Shown here piece by piece: positions 5,983 to 13,995 of a stretch of DNA of 21,166 nt. Source of the DNA: SFWF01 sp045539925 (lineage in GTDB: Bacteria > Bacillota > Clostridia > Oscillospirales > Acutalibacteraceae); contig JAZQGH010000071.1 of the NCBI GenBank assembly GCA_045539925.1, positions 1 through 21,166 on the forward strand, written 5' to 3'. The position numbers were made by a program, and so were the translations under genes. The notes under the pieces are model-generated. The model saw nothing but the letters and a program-made list of their open reading frames with translations, did no database searches and had not been told where the DNA came from. The first letter of the stretch is position 1; each line of letters begins with the position of its first letter.

Positions 5983-6843
5983 TTACTCAAGGGGCGTTTT
6001 TCTGATATATAAAACGCCTAAGGTATTTGCACCGCAGTGGGAAGAGATAGTGCAGCCTGCACGCGACACAACAACTTCCTTGAATGGAGCGGTCTTTTTA
6101 ACAAGGTCAACAACCTCTTCAACAACCTCGGGGTCACAGCCTGCGTGGGTTACAAAAACTCGGTCAAGTTCAATGTCGGAATAATCAGTAAGACGCTCCG
6201 TAACATATTCGCGAAGGGTCTGAATATACTTTCCGCGGTATTTTTTGCAAACTCCCATACCACCGTCTTTAACCTGAATGCAGGGCTTGAGCTTAAGAAG
6301 GTTAGCACCCAGTGCTGCAAGAGCAGAGCAACGACCACCCTTGTGCAGGTATTCGAGACTGTCAATAACAAAGGAAGCATCAACATAGGGGACAAGAGCC
6401 GAAACTGTTTCAAAAATCTCCTTTGCGTCAGCCCCTGCCTGAGCCATTTCGGCAGCTCTTAGTACAAGAAGACCTTCACCTGTGGAGAGGTTTGCTGAAT
6501 CCACAACATAAACATCTTCAAATTCCTCAGCAGCAATAAGAGAGTTCTGATAGGTTGAGGACATTTTAGAGCTTATGGTGAAATGAACGATTGCATAGCC
6601 CTCCTCAACAAAGGGGCGGAAGAAATCTATCATTTCCGAAATGTTTGCGGCACTTGTTTTAGGAAGAATGCCGTTTTCTTCGTGATATTTGTAAATATAA
6701 TCTGGATCAATATCTACACCGTCACGATAGGTTTTATCACCCAAGGTGATACCGAGGGGGATTGTTTTTATATTGAATTTTTGGAGCTGCTCTGCTGTCA
6801 GGTCGCTTGTGCTGTCTCTTGTGATTAAAACTTTTTTACTCAA
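5983..6843 (-). CDS. degV: DegV family fatty-acid binding protein (FakB-like)
   Basis: The 286-aa cytosolic protein has the complete two-domain DegV fold. Members bind a fatty acid, and in Staphylococcus FakB presents exogenous fatty acids to the kinase FakA for phospholipid synthesis. Motifs: TRDSTSDL (8-15), TSAANISEM (63-71), FTISSKMSSTYQ (88-99), DSLEYLHKGGR (161-171) and SSHCGANTLGV (267-277). The first ligand loop reads TSAAN where many members have TSQPS, and the last reads HCGANTLG where HxGPGALG is common; this could alter ligand choice. Start is TTG 6843 with a full AGGAGG site 8 nt upstream on the minus strand and a consensus promoter (TTGAAA-17-TATACT). No fakA-type kinase gene is in the window. 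It is monocistronic and divergent from the RNase J operon. Confidence 0.92.
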   Translation of the reverse strand: MSKKVLITRDSTSDLTAEQLQKFNIKTIPLGITLGDKTYRDGVDIDPDYIYKYHEENGILPKTSAANISEMIDFFRPFVEEGYAIVHFTISSKMSSTYQNSLIAAEEFEDVYVVDSANLSTGEGLLVLRAAEMAQAGADAKEIFETVSALVPYVDASFVIDSLEYLHKGGRCSALAALGANLLKLKPCIQVKDGGMGVCKKYRGKYIQTLREYVTERLTDYSDIELDRVFVTHAGCDPEVVEEVVDLVKKTAPFKEVVVSRAGCTISSHCGANTLGVLYIRKTPLE

Positions 6844-6876
6844 AAAAGATACCTCCTAATATAAGCTACGCAATTA

Positions 6877-6905
6877 AGTATACCACGAAATACAACATTT
6901 TTCAA
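6877..6905 (-). promoter_or_regulatory. Sigma-A promoter of degV
   Basis: On the minus strand: TTGAAA (complement of 6900-6905), 17-nt spacer, TATACT (complement of 6877-6882). It lies about 34 bp upstream of the TTG start. Confidence 0.75.
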
Positions 6906-6989
6906 CAAATATTAAATAAACCTTAACTGTTTGTTTAGCATTTTATGGTAACAGCCATAATAATATATATACATAACTACAACTGTCTC

Positions 6990-7018
6990 TTGACAATTCG
7001 GGCTAAAAAAAGTAAAAT
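6990..7018 (+). promoter_or_regulatory. Sigma-A promoter of the RNase J-ftsH operon
   Basis: Consensus TTGACA (6990-6995), 17-nt spacer, TAAAAT (7013-7018). The predicted start near 7025 gives a leader of about 145 nt before RNase J. No promoter of this quality was seen in the gaps between the following genes. Confidence 0.8.
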
Positions 7019-7170
7019 TAGAATTGACTATTTATGCTTTGAACTAAGTTTTAAGAACTTATATCAATTAGCTTTGGATGTTTATATTATTTATTTTTCC
7101 TGTTTTATGATGATGTTAGGTCGTATAGAATAGGGTGTTACATAAAAAAATATTGGAGGAATTCTGTTTA

Positions 7171-8985
7171 ATGGCTAAAGAAAAAGAACAAAAGCAAACA
7201 AAGAAAAATCAGAACAAGTTTTCAAAATCAGCGTCTAAGAAAAAAGATACAGTAAAAAACAGCCAGTCGAAAATCACCGGCTCCAAAAAGACTCAGACAA
7301 AAAAACAACAAACCAACAGGGCTCCTAAAACACCGCTTAAGATAATTCCTTTAGGCGGTCTTGGTGAGATTGGAAAAAATATTACCGCCTACGAATATAA
7401 GGACGACATTATTCTTGTAGACTGCGGAATGGCATTTCCCGATGAGGAGACTCCTGGTATCGACATAGTCATTCCCGATTTTACCTATGTCGTGTCCAAT
7501 CGCGAAAAAATACGCGGACTTGTTGTCACCCACGGTCACGAGGACCATATCGGTGCAATACCTTATTTGCTTAATAACATAAATGTTCCTATTTATGCTA
7601 CAAGGCTTACCATCGGTCTTATCGAGGGCAAACTTAAAGAACATCGAAATCTTGCCTCTGCGCAGCTTCATACAGTAGAACCCGGACAGGTCATTCAGTT
7701 TGGTGTTTTCAGTGTTGAGTTTATTCACGTAAACCACTCCATTCCCGATGCTGTTGCATTTGCAATTAAAACCCCTGCAGGGACAGTAGTTCATACGGGA
7801 GATTTCAAGATAGATACCACCCCCATCGACTCTCAGGTCATAGACCTTGCCCGTTTTGGAGAGCTCGGCAAAAAAGGCGTTCTTGCAATGCTTGCCGACT
7901 CTACCAACGCAGAGCGTGCGGGTTATACAATGTCTGAAAAGGTAGTGGGAGAATCTCTTACAAATCTCTTTAAAAAAGCAGGTCACAGCCGAATTATCAT
8001 TGCAACCTTTTCCTCGAATATACACCGTATTCAGCAGATAGTTGACGAAGCGGTCAACTGTGGCAGAAAGGTGGCTGTTTCGGGCAGAAGTATGCTGAAT
8101 GTAGTTTCAGTGGCATCTAAACTCGGCTATCTCAGTATTCCCGAAAATGTGCTTATTGATATAGAGCTGATCGGCAAATATAAGCCCGAACAACTTGTTA
8201 TAATAACCACAGGCAGTCAGGGAGAGCCCTTGTCAGCCCTTCACAGAATGGCTTTCAGTGATCATCGCAATGTGGAAATAGTTCCCGATGATATGATAAT
8301 TATTTCTGCAACACCAATTCCGGGCAACGAAAAGCTTGTAAGCAAGGTAGTCAACGAGCTTATGAAGAGGGGAGCTAACGTCGTATACGAAAAGATGTAC
8401 GATGTTCATGTTTCGGGTCACGCCTGTCAGGAGGAGCTTAAGCTTCTTATGTCTCTTGTAAGACCGAAGTTTTATATACCTCTTCACGGTGAGCAAAAGC
8501 ATCTTTACAAGCACGCACTTCTTGCTCAGACTATGGGTATTCCAAAAGAAAATACCCTTATTGCAAACATTGGCGATGTTATCGAACTTACAAATAAGTC
8601 TATAAGGGTTGCCGATACAGTGCCTTCGGGCAGAGTATTGGTCGACGGACTCGGTGTAGGCGATGTGGGCGGAGTTGTGCTTCGTGACCGTAAGCATCTT
8701 GCTGATGACGGAATTATAATAGTTACCGTAACTGTAGATTCGGCTACAAATGTAATTGTGGCAGGTCCTGAGATAGTTTCCAGAGGCTTTGTGTATGTCA
8801 AGGAATCGGAGCAGCTTATAAAAGAAGTAACCCTTGTGGCAGAGGATATACTGGAGAATTGCTATATTCACCGTATCCGAGACTACAACGCAATAAAACT
8901 CAGACTTCGCGACGGAATCTCAAAGCATCTTTATTCCAACACCCGCAGAAGTCCTATGATACTTCCCATTATTATGGAAATATAA
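7171..8985 (+). CDS. rnj: Ribonuclease J
   Basis: This metallo-beta-lactamase/beta-CASP ribonuclease has 5'-to-3' exo- and endonuclease activity in mRNA decay and rRNA maturation. It is 604 aa from ATG 7171, chosen because GGAGGA lies at 7155-7160; the frame is open further upstream but crosses that site. Residues 1 to about 54 are a Lys/Gln-rich low-complexity extension, probably RNA- or ribosome-contacting and common in clostridial members. The zinc motif THGHEDHIG (120-128) gives H121, H123, D125 and H126. Further ligands are H189 (NHSIPD) and D211 (TGDFKID). The beta-CASP part contains SGRSML (304-309), TTGSQGEP (346-353) and VSGHA (414-418), and PLHGE (437-441) is also present. The C-terminal domain is complete. 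It is the first gene of the long operon to ftsH. J1 versus J2 cannot be told from the sequence alone. Confidence 0.95.
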   Translation: MAKEKEQKQTKKNQNKFSKSASKKKDTVKNSQSKITGSKKTQTKKQQTNRAPKTPLKIIPLGGLGEIGKNITAYEYKDDIILVDCGMAFPDEETPGIDIVIPDFTYVVSNREKIRGLVVTHGHEDHIGAIPYLLNNINVPIYATRLTIGLIEGKLKEHRNLASAQLHTVEPGQVIQFGVFSVEFIHVNHSIPDAVAFAIKTPAGTVVHTGDFKIDTTPIDSQVIDLARFGELGKKGVLAMLADSTNAERAGYTMSEKVVGESLTNLFKKAGHSRIIIATFSSNIHRIQQIVDEAVNCGRKVAVSGRSMLNVVSVASKLGYLSIPENVLIDIELIGKYKPEQLVIITTGSQGEPLSALHRMAFSDHRNVEIVPDDMIIISATPIPGNEKLVSKVVNELMKRGANVVYEKMYDVHVSGHACQEELKLLMSLVRPKFYIPLHGEQKHLYKHALLAQTMGIPKENTLIANIGDVIELTNKSIRVADTVPSGRVLVDGLGVGDVGGVVLRDRKHLADDGIIIVTVTVDSATNVIVAGPEIVSRGFVYVKESEQLIKEVTLVAEDILENCYIHRIRDYNAIKLRLRDGISKHLYSNTRRSPMILPIIMEI

Positions 8986-9009
8986 TAAAAAACAATAAGG
9001 AGGACCGCT

Positions 9010-10179
9010 ATGAAAATTTTCTGGTATAGAGTACTAACTGTCGCAGTTTTGCTTTTACTGACGGTTTTAATGTGTGTCTTTCTTTCTTCCTACGGACTGT
9101 CTGCGGTACTTGTAGCCGCCGCTGTCTCCCTGATTATGATTTCGTGGGTAATCTTTTCCCAGACCCTTGTTTCGGGGGCAATGGTGGCAGATCACAAACT
9201 TATACGTTTCACCAAAAAACTTAAAAAACAGCTCAAAGAAGCATCAACAGTATATATTATGGGTCACATCTCCTCTGATCTCGATTCTATCGGGGCATCA
9301 TACGGACTATATTATGCTCTTTCGCGGGACTTTAATGTAAAAATGGTTGCAAATAAGCAAAGCACTCTGGCGCGCCCCCTTATCGACTTCCTTAATTTCA
9401 GCGATAAAAAGTGCCGTTTTTACGACTACTGTGAGATAGAAAACGAGATAGACGAAAACTCACTTTTGATAGTTGTGGATACGCACTGCCCTGTAATAAT
9501 GGATTTTAAAGAGCTGTATGAAAGGGTAGGAAAAACGGTTATTATTGACCACCACCGCCGTTCGGAAGATTTTGTCGACAAAACTGGTGCCTGCTATATG
9601 AAGAGTACAGCCTCTTCCGCCTGCGAAATAGTTACTCTTATTCTGGATATACTTGGCTATAAAAAGATCAGCACCGTAGCGGCTACGGCTCTTTTTGCAG
9701 GTATAATGCTCGATACTAAAAATTTCATTATGAATACAGGGCTTAATACCTTTAGAACAGCCGCATTTTTAAGACAGAACAGGGCAGACCCTATTTTGGT
9801 TAAAAAAATGTTTTCGGAGTCTGTGGATATTTGTAAGCGCAAATACGAAATAGTCTCAGATATAGAACTGTTTGAAGATTTTGCCGTGGCAAAAACTACT
9901 ACAGAGGACGATTGTTCGAGAATAGCAATTGCACAGGCGGCAGACGAACTGCTTGAGATAAACGGCGTTCTGGCATCCTTTGTAATGTGTCCGTATGGCG
10001 GACAAATATATATTTCCGCCCGTTCCTTCGGCGATGTGGACGTTCAAAAAATTATGGCAAAGCTAGGTGGCGGAGGACATAAGACCGCATCGGCTTGTCA
10101 GCTTAAAACAACTGATTTTGAGGTGGCGAAAAAACGGCTTAAAACCGCAATTAAAGATTATTTAAACAGCAGAAGATAA
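9010..10179 (+). CDS. Short membrane DHH/DHHA1 phosphodiesterase (GdpP-like, no PAS/GGDEF)
   Basis: The 389-aa protein has two membrane helices (about 7-27 and 30-55), a short basic helix, then DHH and DHHA1 domains. All DHH metal and catalytic motifs are present: GHISSDLDSIG (85-95; H86, D90, D92), VVDTH (155-159; D157), IDHH (179-182) and LDTKNF (234-239; D235). The DHHA1 glycine motif GGGGHKTA is at 353-360. Classical GdpP, about 650 aa, degrades c-di-AMP and carries PAS and degenerate GGDEF domains between the helices and DHH; both are missing here. The position just before rplI and dnaB is where gdpP (yybT) lies in Bacillus, so this is probably its counterpart. ATG 9010 follows AAGGAGG. 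Substrate may be c-di-AMP, pApA or short RNA. Confidence 0.85.
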   Translation: MKIFWYRVLTVAVLLLLTVLMCVFLSSYGLSAVLVAAAVSLIMISWVIFSQTLVSGAMVADHKLIRFTKKLKKQLKEASTVYIMGHISSDLDSIGASYGLYYALSRDFNVKMVANKQSTLARPLIDFLNFSDKKCRFYDYCEIENEIDENSLLIVVDTHCPVIMDFKELYERVGKTVIIDHHRRSEDFVDKTGACYMKSTASSACEIVTLILDILGYKKISTVAATALFAGIMLDTKNFIMNTGLNTFRTAAFLRQNRADPILVKKMFSESVDICKRKYEIVSDIELFEDFAVAKTTTEDDCSRIAIAQAADELLEINGVLASFVMCPYGGQIYISARSFGDVDVQKIMAKLGGGGHKTASACQLKTTDFEVAKKRLKTAIKDYLNSRR

Positions 10180-10202
10180 AAACTTTACGAAAGGTGATAA
10201 AA

Positions 10203-10646
10203 ATGAAAGTAATATTACTTGAGGATGTTAAAGGACAGGGTAAAAAAGGACAGCTTGTAAATGTTTCTGACGGATATGCCCGCAATTTCCTTTTTCCTAA
10301 AAATCTTGCTAAAGAGGCAAACGCAGCTGCTATGGCAGAGCTTAACAGTAAGGCTGCTGCAGTAGCCTTCCACTATGAAGAGGACAAGGCTGCCGCAAAA
10401 GAACTGGCTGGAAAAATCGAAGGAACAAAGGTAAAGCTTATCGCAAAAGCAGGCGCTAACGGAAAACTCTTTGGCTCTATAACCTCTAAAGAAATAGCAA
10501 CAGAACTTAATAAGCTCCTCGGCACCTCTATCGATAAAAAGAAGCTTACCGTAGCAGACATCAAGAATTATGGTGAGTATACCGCAACTGTAAAGCTTTT
10601 TACCGACATCAGCGCAAGCTTTACCGTTGTTGTAGCAGATAAATAA
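10203..10646 (+). CDS. rplI: Ribosomal protein L9
   Basis: The 147-aa large-subunit protein binds 23S rRNA near the L1 stalk base and helps frame maintenance. The N-terminal rRNA-binding domain (MKVILLEDVKGQGKKG, then SDGYARNFLFPKNLA) is nearly canonical. It is followed by the long Ala/Lys-rich connecting helix (about 41-75) and a complete C-terminal domain (about 78-147). The length is normal (usually about 148-150). ATG 10203 is preferred to an in-frame GTG at 10194, because that GTG is part of the AAGGTGA ribosome site (10191-10197). It sits between the GdpP-like gene and dnaB, a conserved Firmicute order. Confidence 0.97.
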   Translation: MKVILLEDVKGQGKKGQLVNVSDGYARNFLFPKNLAKEANAAAMAELNSKAAAVAFHYEEDKAAAKELAGKIEGTKVKLIAKAGANGKLFGSITSKEIATELNKLLGTSIDKKKLTVADIKNYGEYTATVKLFTDISASFTVVVADK

Positions 10647-10665
10647 TATATAAGGTGATTATAAA

Positions 10666-12060
10666 ATGGCTGATCAGATTACGATTCTGCCCGATACCGC
10701 AAACATAAATTCTCCCTATTCTATCGAAGCAGAGCAGGCAGTGCTTGGCTCAATTATTATTGAACCCGCGTGTCTGGACCTTGTTATTACCCAGATAAAA
10801 GAAGAGTATTTCTACCTTAAAGAGCACCGTGCGATTTTCAGAACACTGCGTAATATGCTGGAGCTGGGCGGTAAGACGATAGACTTTGTGTCTTTACTTG
10901 AACAGTTAAAGCGCGAGGGCGTATACGATGATGCGGGTGGTAAGGCATACCTTACACAACTTGCAAAGGCTGTTCCCACAGCCAAAAACGTAGGCACATA
11001 TATCGGTCTTGTAAAGGACCGTTACTATGCACGCGCCCTTTTGCAGGCAGCAGAGAAGATAATTAAAAATGTGAACGAAAATCTGCTTGATCCCGATATG
11101 CTTCTCGACCGTGCAGAGCAGGAGATATATGAGATTCGTCAAGGTAAGGATGTTTCGGGGCTTGTACATATAAGCGAGGTAATTTCCAGCGAAACCTATA
11201 CCAGACTTACTAAAATATCAGACCCCGAGACAGCCGACGACTTCAAGGGCATACCTACGGGTATATCTTCTCTCGACAAGATAATTACAGGACTTAATAA
11301 GACCGACCTTATCATTTTAGGTGCCCGTCCTGGTATGGGTAAGACCTCCTTTGCACTTAATATTGCCCGAAATGTCGCTGTAAACGCTAAAAAGACCGTA
11401 TGCTTTTTCTCCCTTGAGATGACAAGAGATCAGCTTGCTCAGCGTATGCTTTCAAACGAGGCTTCTATCGAGAGTGAAAAGCTTAGAACGGGAGAGCTTT
11501 CAACCGACGATTGGACACGCCTTGCACAGGCTGCATCTAATCTGTCTGCGGCAGATATATTTTTTGACGAAACACCGGGTATTACCGTTCCTGAAATGAA
11601 GGCTAAGCTCCGTCGTGTAAACGGCGGTAAGGTTGACCTTGTGGTTATCGACTACCTTGGTCTTATGCAGTCGGCTAAAAAGACCGAAAACCGCGTGCAG
11701 GAGGTTTCTGATATTACCCGAAATCTTAAAGCAATGGCAAAGGAGCTCAATGTTCCCGTAATTGCCTGTGCTCAGCTTTCCCGTGGTACAGAGACAAAGG
11801 GTAAATCCCACAAGCCTGCACTTGCAGATCTGCGTGAATCGGGCTCTATCGAGCAGGATGCTGATATAGTAATGTTCATCTATCGTGAGAACTACTATAA
11901 ATCAGAAACCGAGGATAATGTCGATCCCGAGAATATGCCCGATCCTAACAAGGCAGAAATAATCGTCGCCAAAAACCGTCACGGAAGCACCGATACGGTT
12001 GACCTTTATTGGGATGGTAAGTTTACAAGATTTGCTTCTCAGGATGTATTCAGACGATGA
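10666..12060 (+). CDS. dnaB: Replicative DNA helicase DnaB (DnaC in Bacillus)
   Basis: The hexameric 5'-to-3' helicase unwinds DNA at the replication fork. The 464-aa protein has the N-terminal primase-interacting domain (about 15-115, starting with SIEAEQAVLGS), a linker, and the RecA-like C-terminal domain. Walker A is GARPGMGKTS (219-228; K226, T227); the catalytic glutamate region is SLEMT (249-253); Walker B is VVIDY (326-330). Sensor AQLSRG is at 369-374 and the RHG finger region KNRHG at 436-440. There is no intein insertion, and the length is typical (about 440-470). ATG 10666 has an AAGGTGA site. Its last four bases overlap the tilS start (ATGA), so translation of the two is coupled. 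Confidence 0.97.
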   Translation: MADQITILPDTANINSPYSIEAEQAVLGSIIIEPACLDLVITQIKEEYFYLKEHRAIFRTLRNMLELGGKTIDFVSLLEQLKREGVYDDAGGKAYLTQLAKAVPTAKNVGTYIGLVKDRYYARALLQAAEKIIKNVNENLLDPDMLLDRAEQEIYEIRQGKDVSGLVHISEVISSETYTRLTKISDPETADDFKGIPTGISSLDKIITGLNKTDLIILGARPGMGKTSFALNIARNVAVNAKKTVCFFSLEMTRDQLAQRMLSNEASIESEKLRTGELSTDDWTRLAQAASNLSAADIFFDETPGITVPEMKAKLRRVNGGKVDLVVIDYLGLMQSAKKTENRVQEVSDITRNLKAMAKELNVPVIACAQLSRGTETKGKSHKPALADLRESGSIEQDADIVMFIYRENYYKSETEDNVDPENMPDPNKAEIIVAKNRHGSTDTVDLYWDGKFTRFASQDVFRR

Positions 12061-13361
12061 TAAATAAGGTGGTTTCGGCTATCGAAAGGTATGGAATGCT
12101 GAATTTTACCGAAAAGGTGACAGTTGCTCTTTCGGGCGGTGCTGATTCGGTATGTTTGATCTCACTGCTTTCGGAGCTCAAGGATAAATACGGTTATCAG
12201 CTTTCGGCTGTTCATGTAAACCATATGCTACGCGGAGATGAGTCCGACAGAGATGAGGCATTTGCCGTAAATCTTTGCCAAAAACTTGCTGTTCCCTTAA
12301 CCGTAAGGCATATAGATATAAATGCACTTGCACAGGAGCAGGATGGTAGTATAGAACTGGTTGCCCGCAACGCAAGGTATGATATTTTCAGGGAGCTCGG
12401 AGACGGGGGAGTAGTGGCAACAGCACATACTGCTGATGACAACCTTGAAACGGTGCTTTATAATACCGTGCGGGGTTCGGGGCTAAAAGGTGTGTGCGGT
12501 ATTCCGCCCAAGAGGGATATATATATCCGCCCCCTAATTTTTTGTTCCCGTAAGGAGATTGAAGAGTATTTACAATCCCGCGGACTCGACTTTGTTACAG
12601 ACAGCAGCAATCTTACGGACGATTATACTCGTAATTTTATCAGACATAATGCAGTGCCTGTTTTAAAAAAGATTAACCCAAAAGCAGAGCAGACGGTAGC
12701 ATCAATGTGTGCTACCCTCAGGGAGGATGAAGAATTCCTTTTTTCCACAGCCAAAAAAATATATGTTCTGTGCCTTAGGGAAAATTTTCTTGATGCACAA
12801 CTTTTAAGTATTCAGCCCGCCGCTATAATCAAAAGGGTGATAGCACTGTACTTGTGGGAACAGTCAGGAATACAAACTGATGCTCTTCATCTTGAAAACT
12901 GTAAAAAGGTACTTTTGAACGGAGGAAGAACAGGACTCGAAAAGGGTGTGTCTGTGCTCTGTAGAGACGAGCGCTTTTTCTTATCAAAAGAGGGCGATCC
13001 AAAGCCTGATATAGAGTACAAAACAGAAATTATAAGAAAAACTTTGTCTAAAAATCAAAAAGTTAACACTTTGTTTTTAAAAAATACAATAGACTGTGAT
13101 AAAATTAACGGCAGTTTAGTCCTTCGCACAAGACTCCCCTCGGATGAGATTCGTCTTAGCGGCAGAAACTGCACAAAAAGTTTAAAAAAGCTTTTTAATG
13201 AGCTTAAAATTGCGGCAGAACTGCGGGACATTATTCCTGTTGCTGCTGACAACAGCGGTGTGGTGTGGATATACGGCGTCGGCGTGAGCGAAAGAGTCGC
13301 TGTAGATCAAAATACGACAAACACGATAGAGTTTGCTGTTTCGGTAATCAATAAATCATAA
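12057..13361 (+). CDS. tilS: tRNA(Ile)-lysidine synthetase TilS
   Basis: This enzyme changes C34 of the CAU-anticodon tRNA-Ile to lysidine using ATP and lysine, so that the tRNA reads AUA codons and is charged with isoleucine; it is essential. The 434-aa protein starts with the N-type ATP pyrophosphatase loop ALSGGADSV (24-32). Further family motifs are VNHMLRG (54-60), AHTADDNLET (123-132), RGSGLKGVCGIPP (139-151) and DSSNLTDDYTRNFIRH (182-197). The C-terminal part (about 370-434) carries the TilS tRNA-acceptor-binding region (LRTRLPSDEIR, then KSLKKLFNE). ATG 12057 overlaps the dnaB stop by 4 bp. tilS-hpt-ftsH is a conserved Firmicute order. Confidence 0.95.
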   Translation: MINKVVSAIERYGMLNFTEKVTVALSGGADSVCLISLLSELKDKYGYQLSAVHVNHMLRGDESDRDEAFAVNLCQKLAVPLTVRHIDINALAQEQDGSIELVARNARYDIFRELGDGGVVATAHTADDNLETVLYNTVRGSGLKGVCGIPPKRDIYIRPLIFCSRKEIEEYLQSRGLDFVTDSSNLTDDYTRNFIRHNAVPVLKKINPKAEQTVASMCATLREDEEFLFSTAKKIYVLCLRENFLDAQLLSIQPAAIIKRVIALYLWEQSGIQTDALHLENCKKVLLNGGRTGLEKGVSVLCRDERFFLSKEGDPKPDIEYKTEIIRKTLSKNQKVNTLFLKNTIDCDKINGSLVLRTRLPSDEIRLSGRNCTKSLKKLFNELKIAAELRDIIPVAADNSGVVWIYGVGVSERVAVDQNTTNTIEFAVSVINKS

Positions 13362-13380
13362 ATTTCGGGGGATGTTAAGT

Positions 13381-13929
13381 ATGTACAACAAAAAAGAAAT
13401 TGCAAAAATTCTTTTGAGCGAAGAACAAATCAAGGAAACAGTTGTCCGCTTAGGCAGAGAAATAACAGAAGACTACAAGGGCAAAAACCTTCTTGTAGTA
13501 AGCGTGTTAAAGGGCTCTGTTATGATAATGGCAGATCTGCTTCGCCAGATAAAACTTCCCCTTAAAATCGACTTTATGTCGGTTTCCTCCTACGGCTCGG
13601 GAACTGCCACATCGGGAAGTGTTAAAATAATCAAAGACCTTGATATCAATCTTGAAGGATATGATATTTTAATTGTAGAAGATATTCTCGATTCAGGAGT
13701 AACCCTTTCTTCTCTTAAGAGAATACTTCTTACACGGCATCCCGCCAGCGTAAAGATATGCACCTTCCTCGATAAGCCCGAGCGCAGAAAGGCTGATATA
13801 AAAGCCGATTATGTCGGCGTACAGGTGCCTGACGAATTTGTTGTAGGATACGGACTTGACTATGACGAAAAATACCGCAATTTACCCTTTGTAGGAGTAC
13901 TTGCTCCCGAGGTTTACGGCGGAAAGTAG
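13381..13929 (+). CDS. hpt: Hypoxanthine (guanine) phosphoribosyltransferase
   Basis: It salvages hypoxanthine and guanine to IMP and GMP with PRPP. The 182-aa protein has VLKGSV (42-47), the PRPP-binding motif LIVEDILDSGVTL (97-109) and the base-binding end DEFVVGYGLDYDEKYRNLPF (151-170), all typical of bacterial Hpt. I prefer ATG 13381 because the GGGGG ribosome site (13367-13371) is 9 nt upstream. The earlier in-frame ATG at 13372 touches that site and is too close. In Bacillus, HprT lies between tilS and ftsH and interacts with TilS in regulating ftsH; the same order here suggests co-regulation, which is inference. Confidence 0.95.
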   Translation: MYNKKEIAKILLSEEQIKETVVRLGREITEDYKGKNLLVVSVLKGSVMIMADLLRQIKLPLKIDFMSVSSYGSGTATSGSVKIIKDLDINLEGYDILIVEDILDSGVTLSSLKRILLTRHPASVKICTFLDKPERRKADIKADYVGVQVPDEFVVGYGLDYDEKYRNLPFVGVLAPEVYGGK

Positions 13930-13995
13930 AATTTGAACAAGCCCACATTTGGGTTTGAACATAAAATTTTCCCAAAAGGAAAGGAAGACTCAGCT

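Larger units (their letters stand above)
6844..7170. other. Divergent intergenic region, degV / RNase J
   Basis: This 327-bp AT-rich stretch has no supported gene. It holds the degV promoter on the left (6877-6905) and the RNase J promoter in the middle (6990-7018), then a leader of about 145 nt. In the leader I see only a weak hairpin (AAGTT-TTAAG-AACTT, near 7046-7060) and a strong ribosome site TTGGAGGA (7153-7160). The frame 6945-7133 has no ribosome site and is not supported as a gene. Confidence 0.6.

Noticed and set aside
6945..7133. 62-codon frame upstream of RNase J
   Set aside because: No ribosome site; it spans the consensus RNase J promoter and has AT-driven composition.
7351..8871. 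Long antisense frames inside RNase J
   Set aside because: They are mirror frames of a conserved gene, with Cys/Tyr/Asn-rich translations typical of shadow frames.
10666..12060. Intein or insertion in dnaB
   Set aside because: DnaB is a common intein site, but length and motif spacing are normal and uninterrupted.
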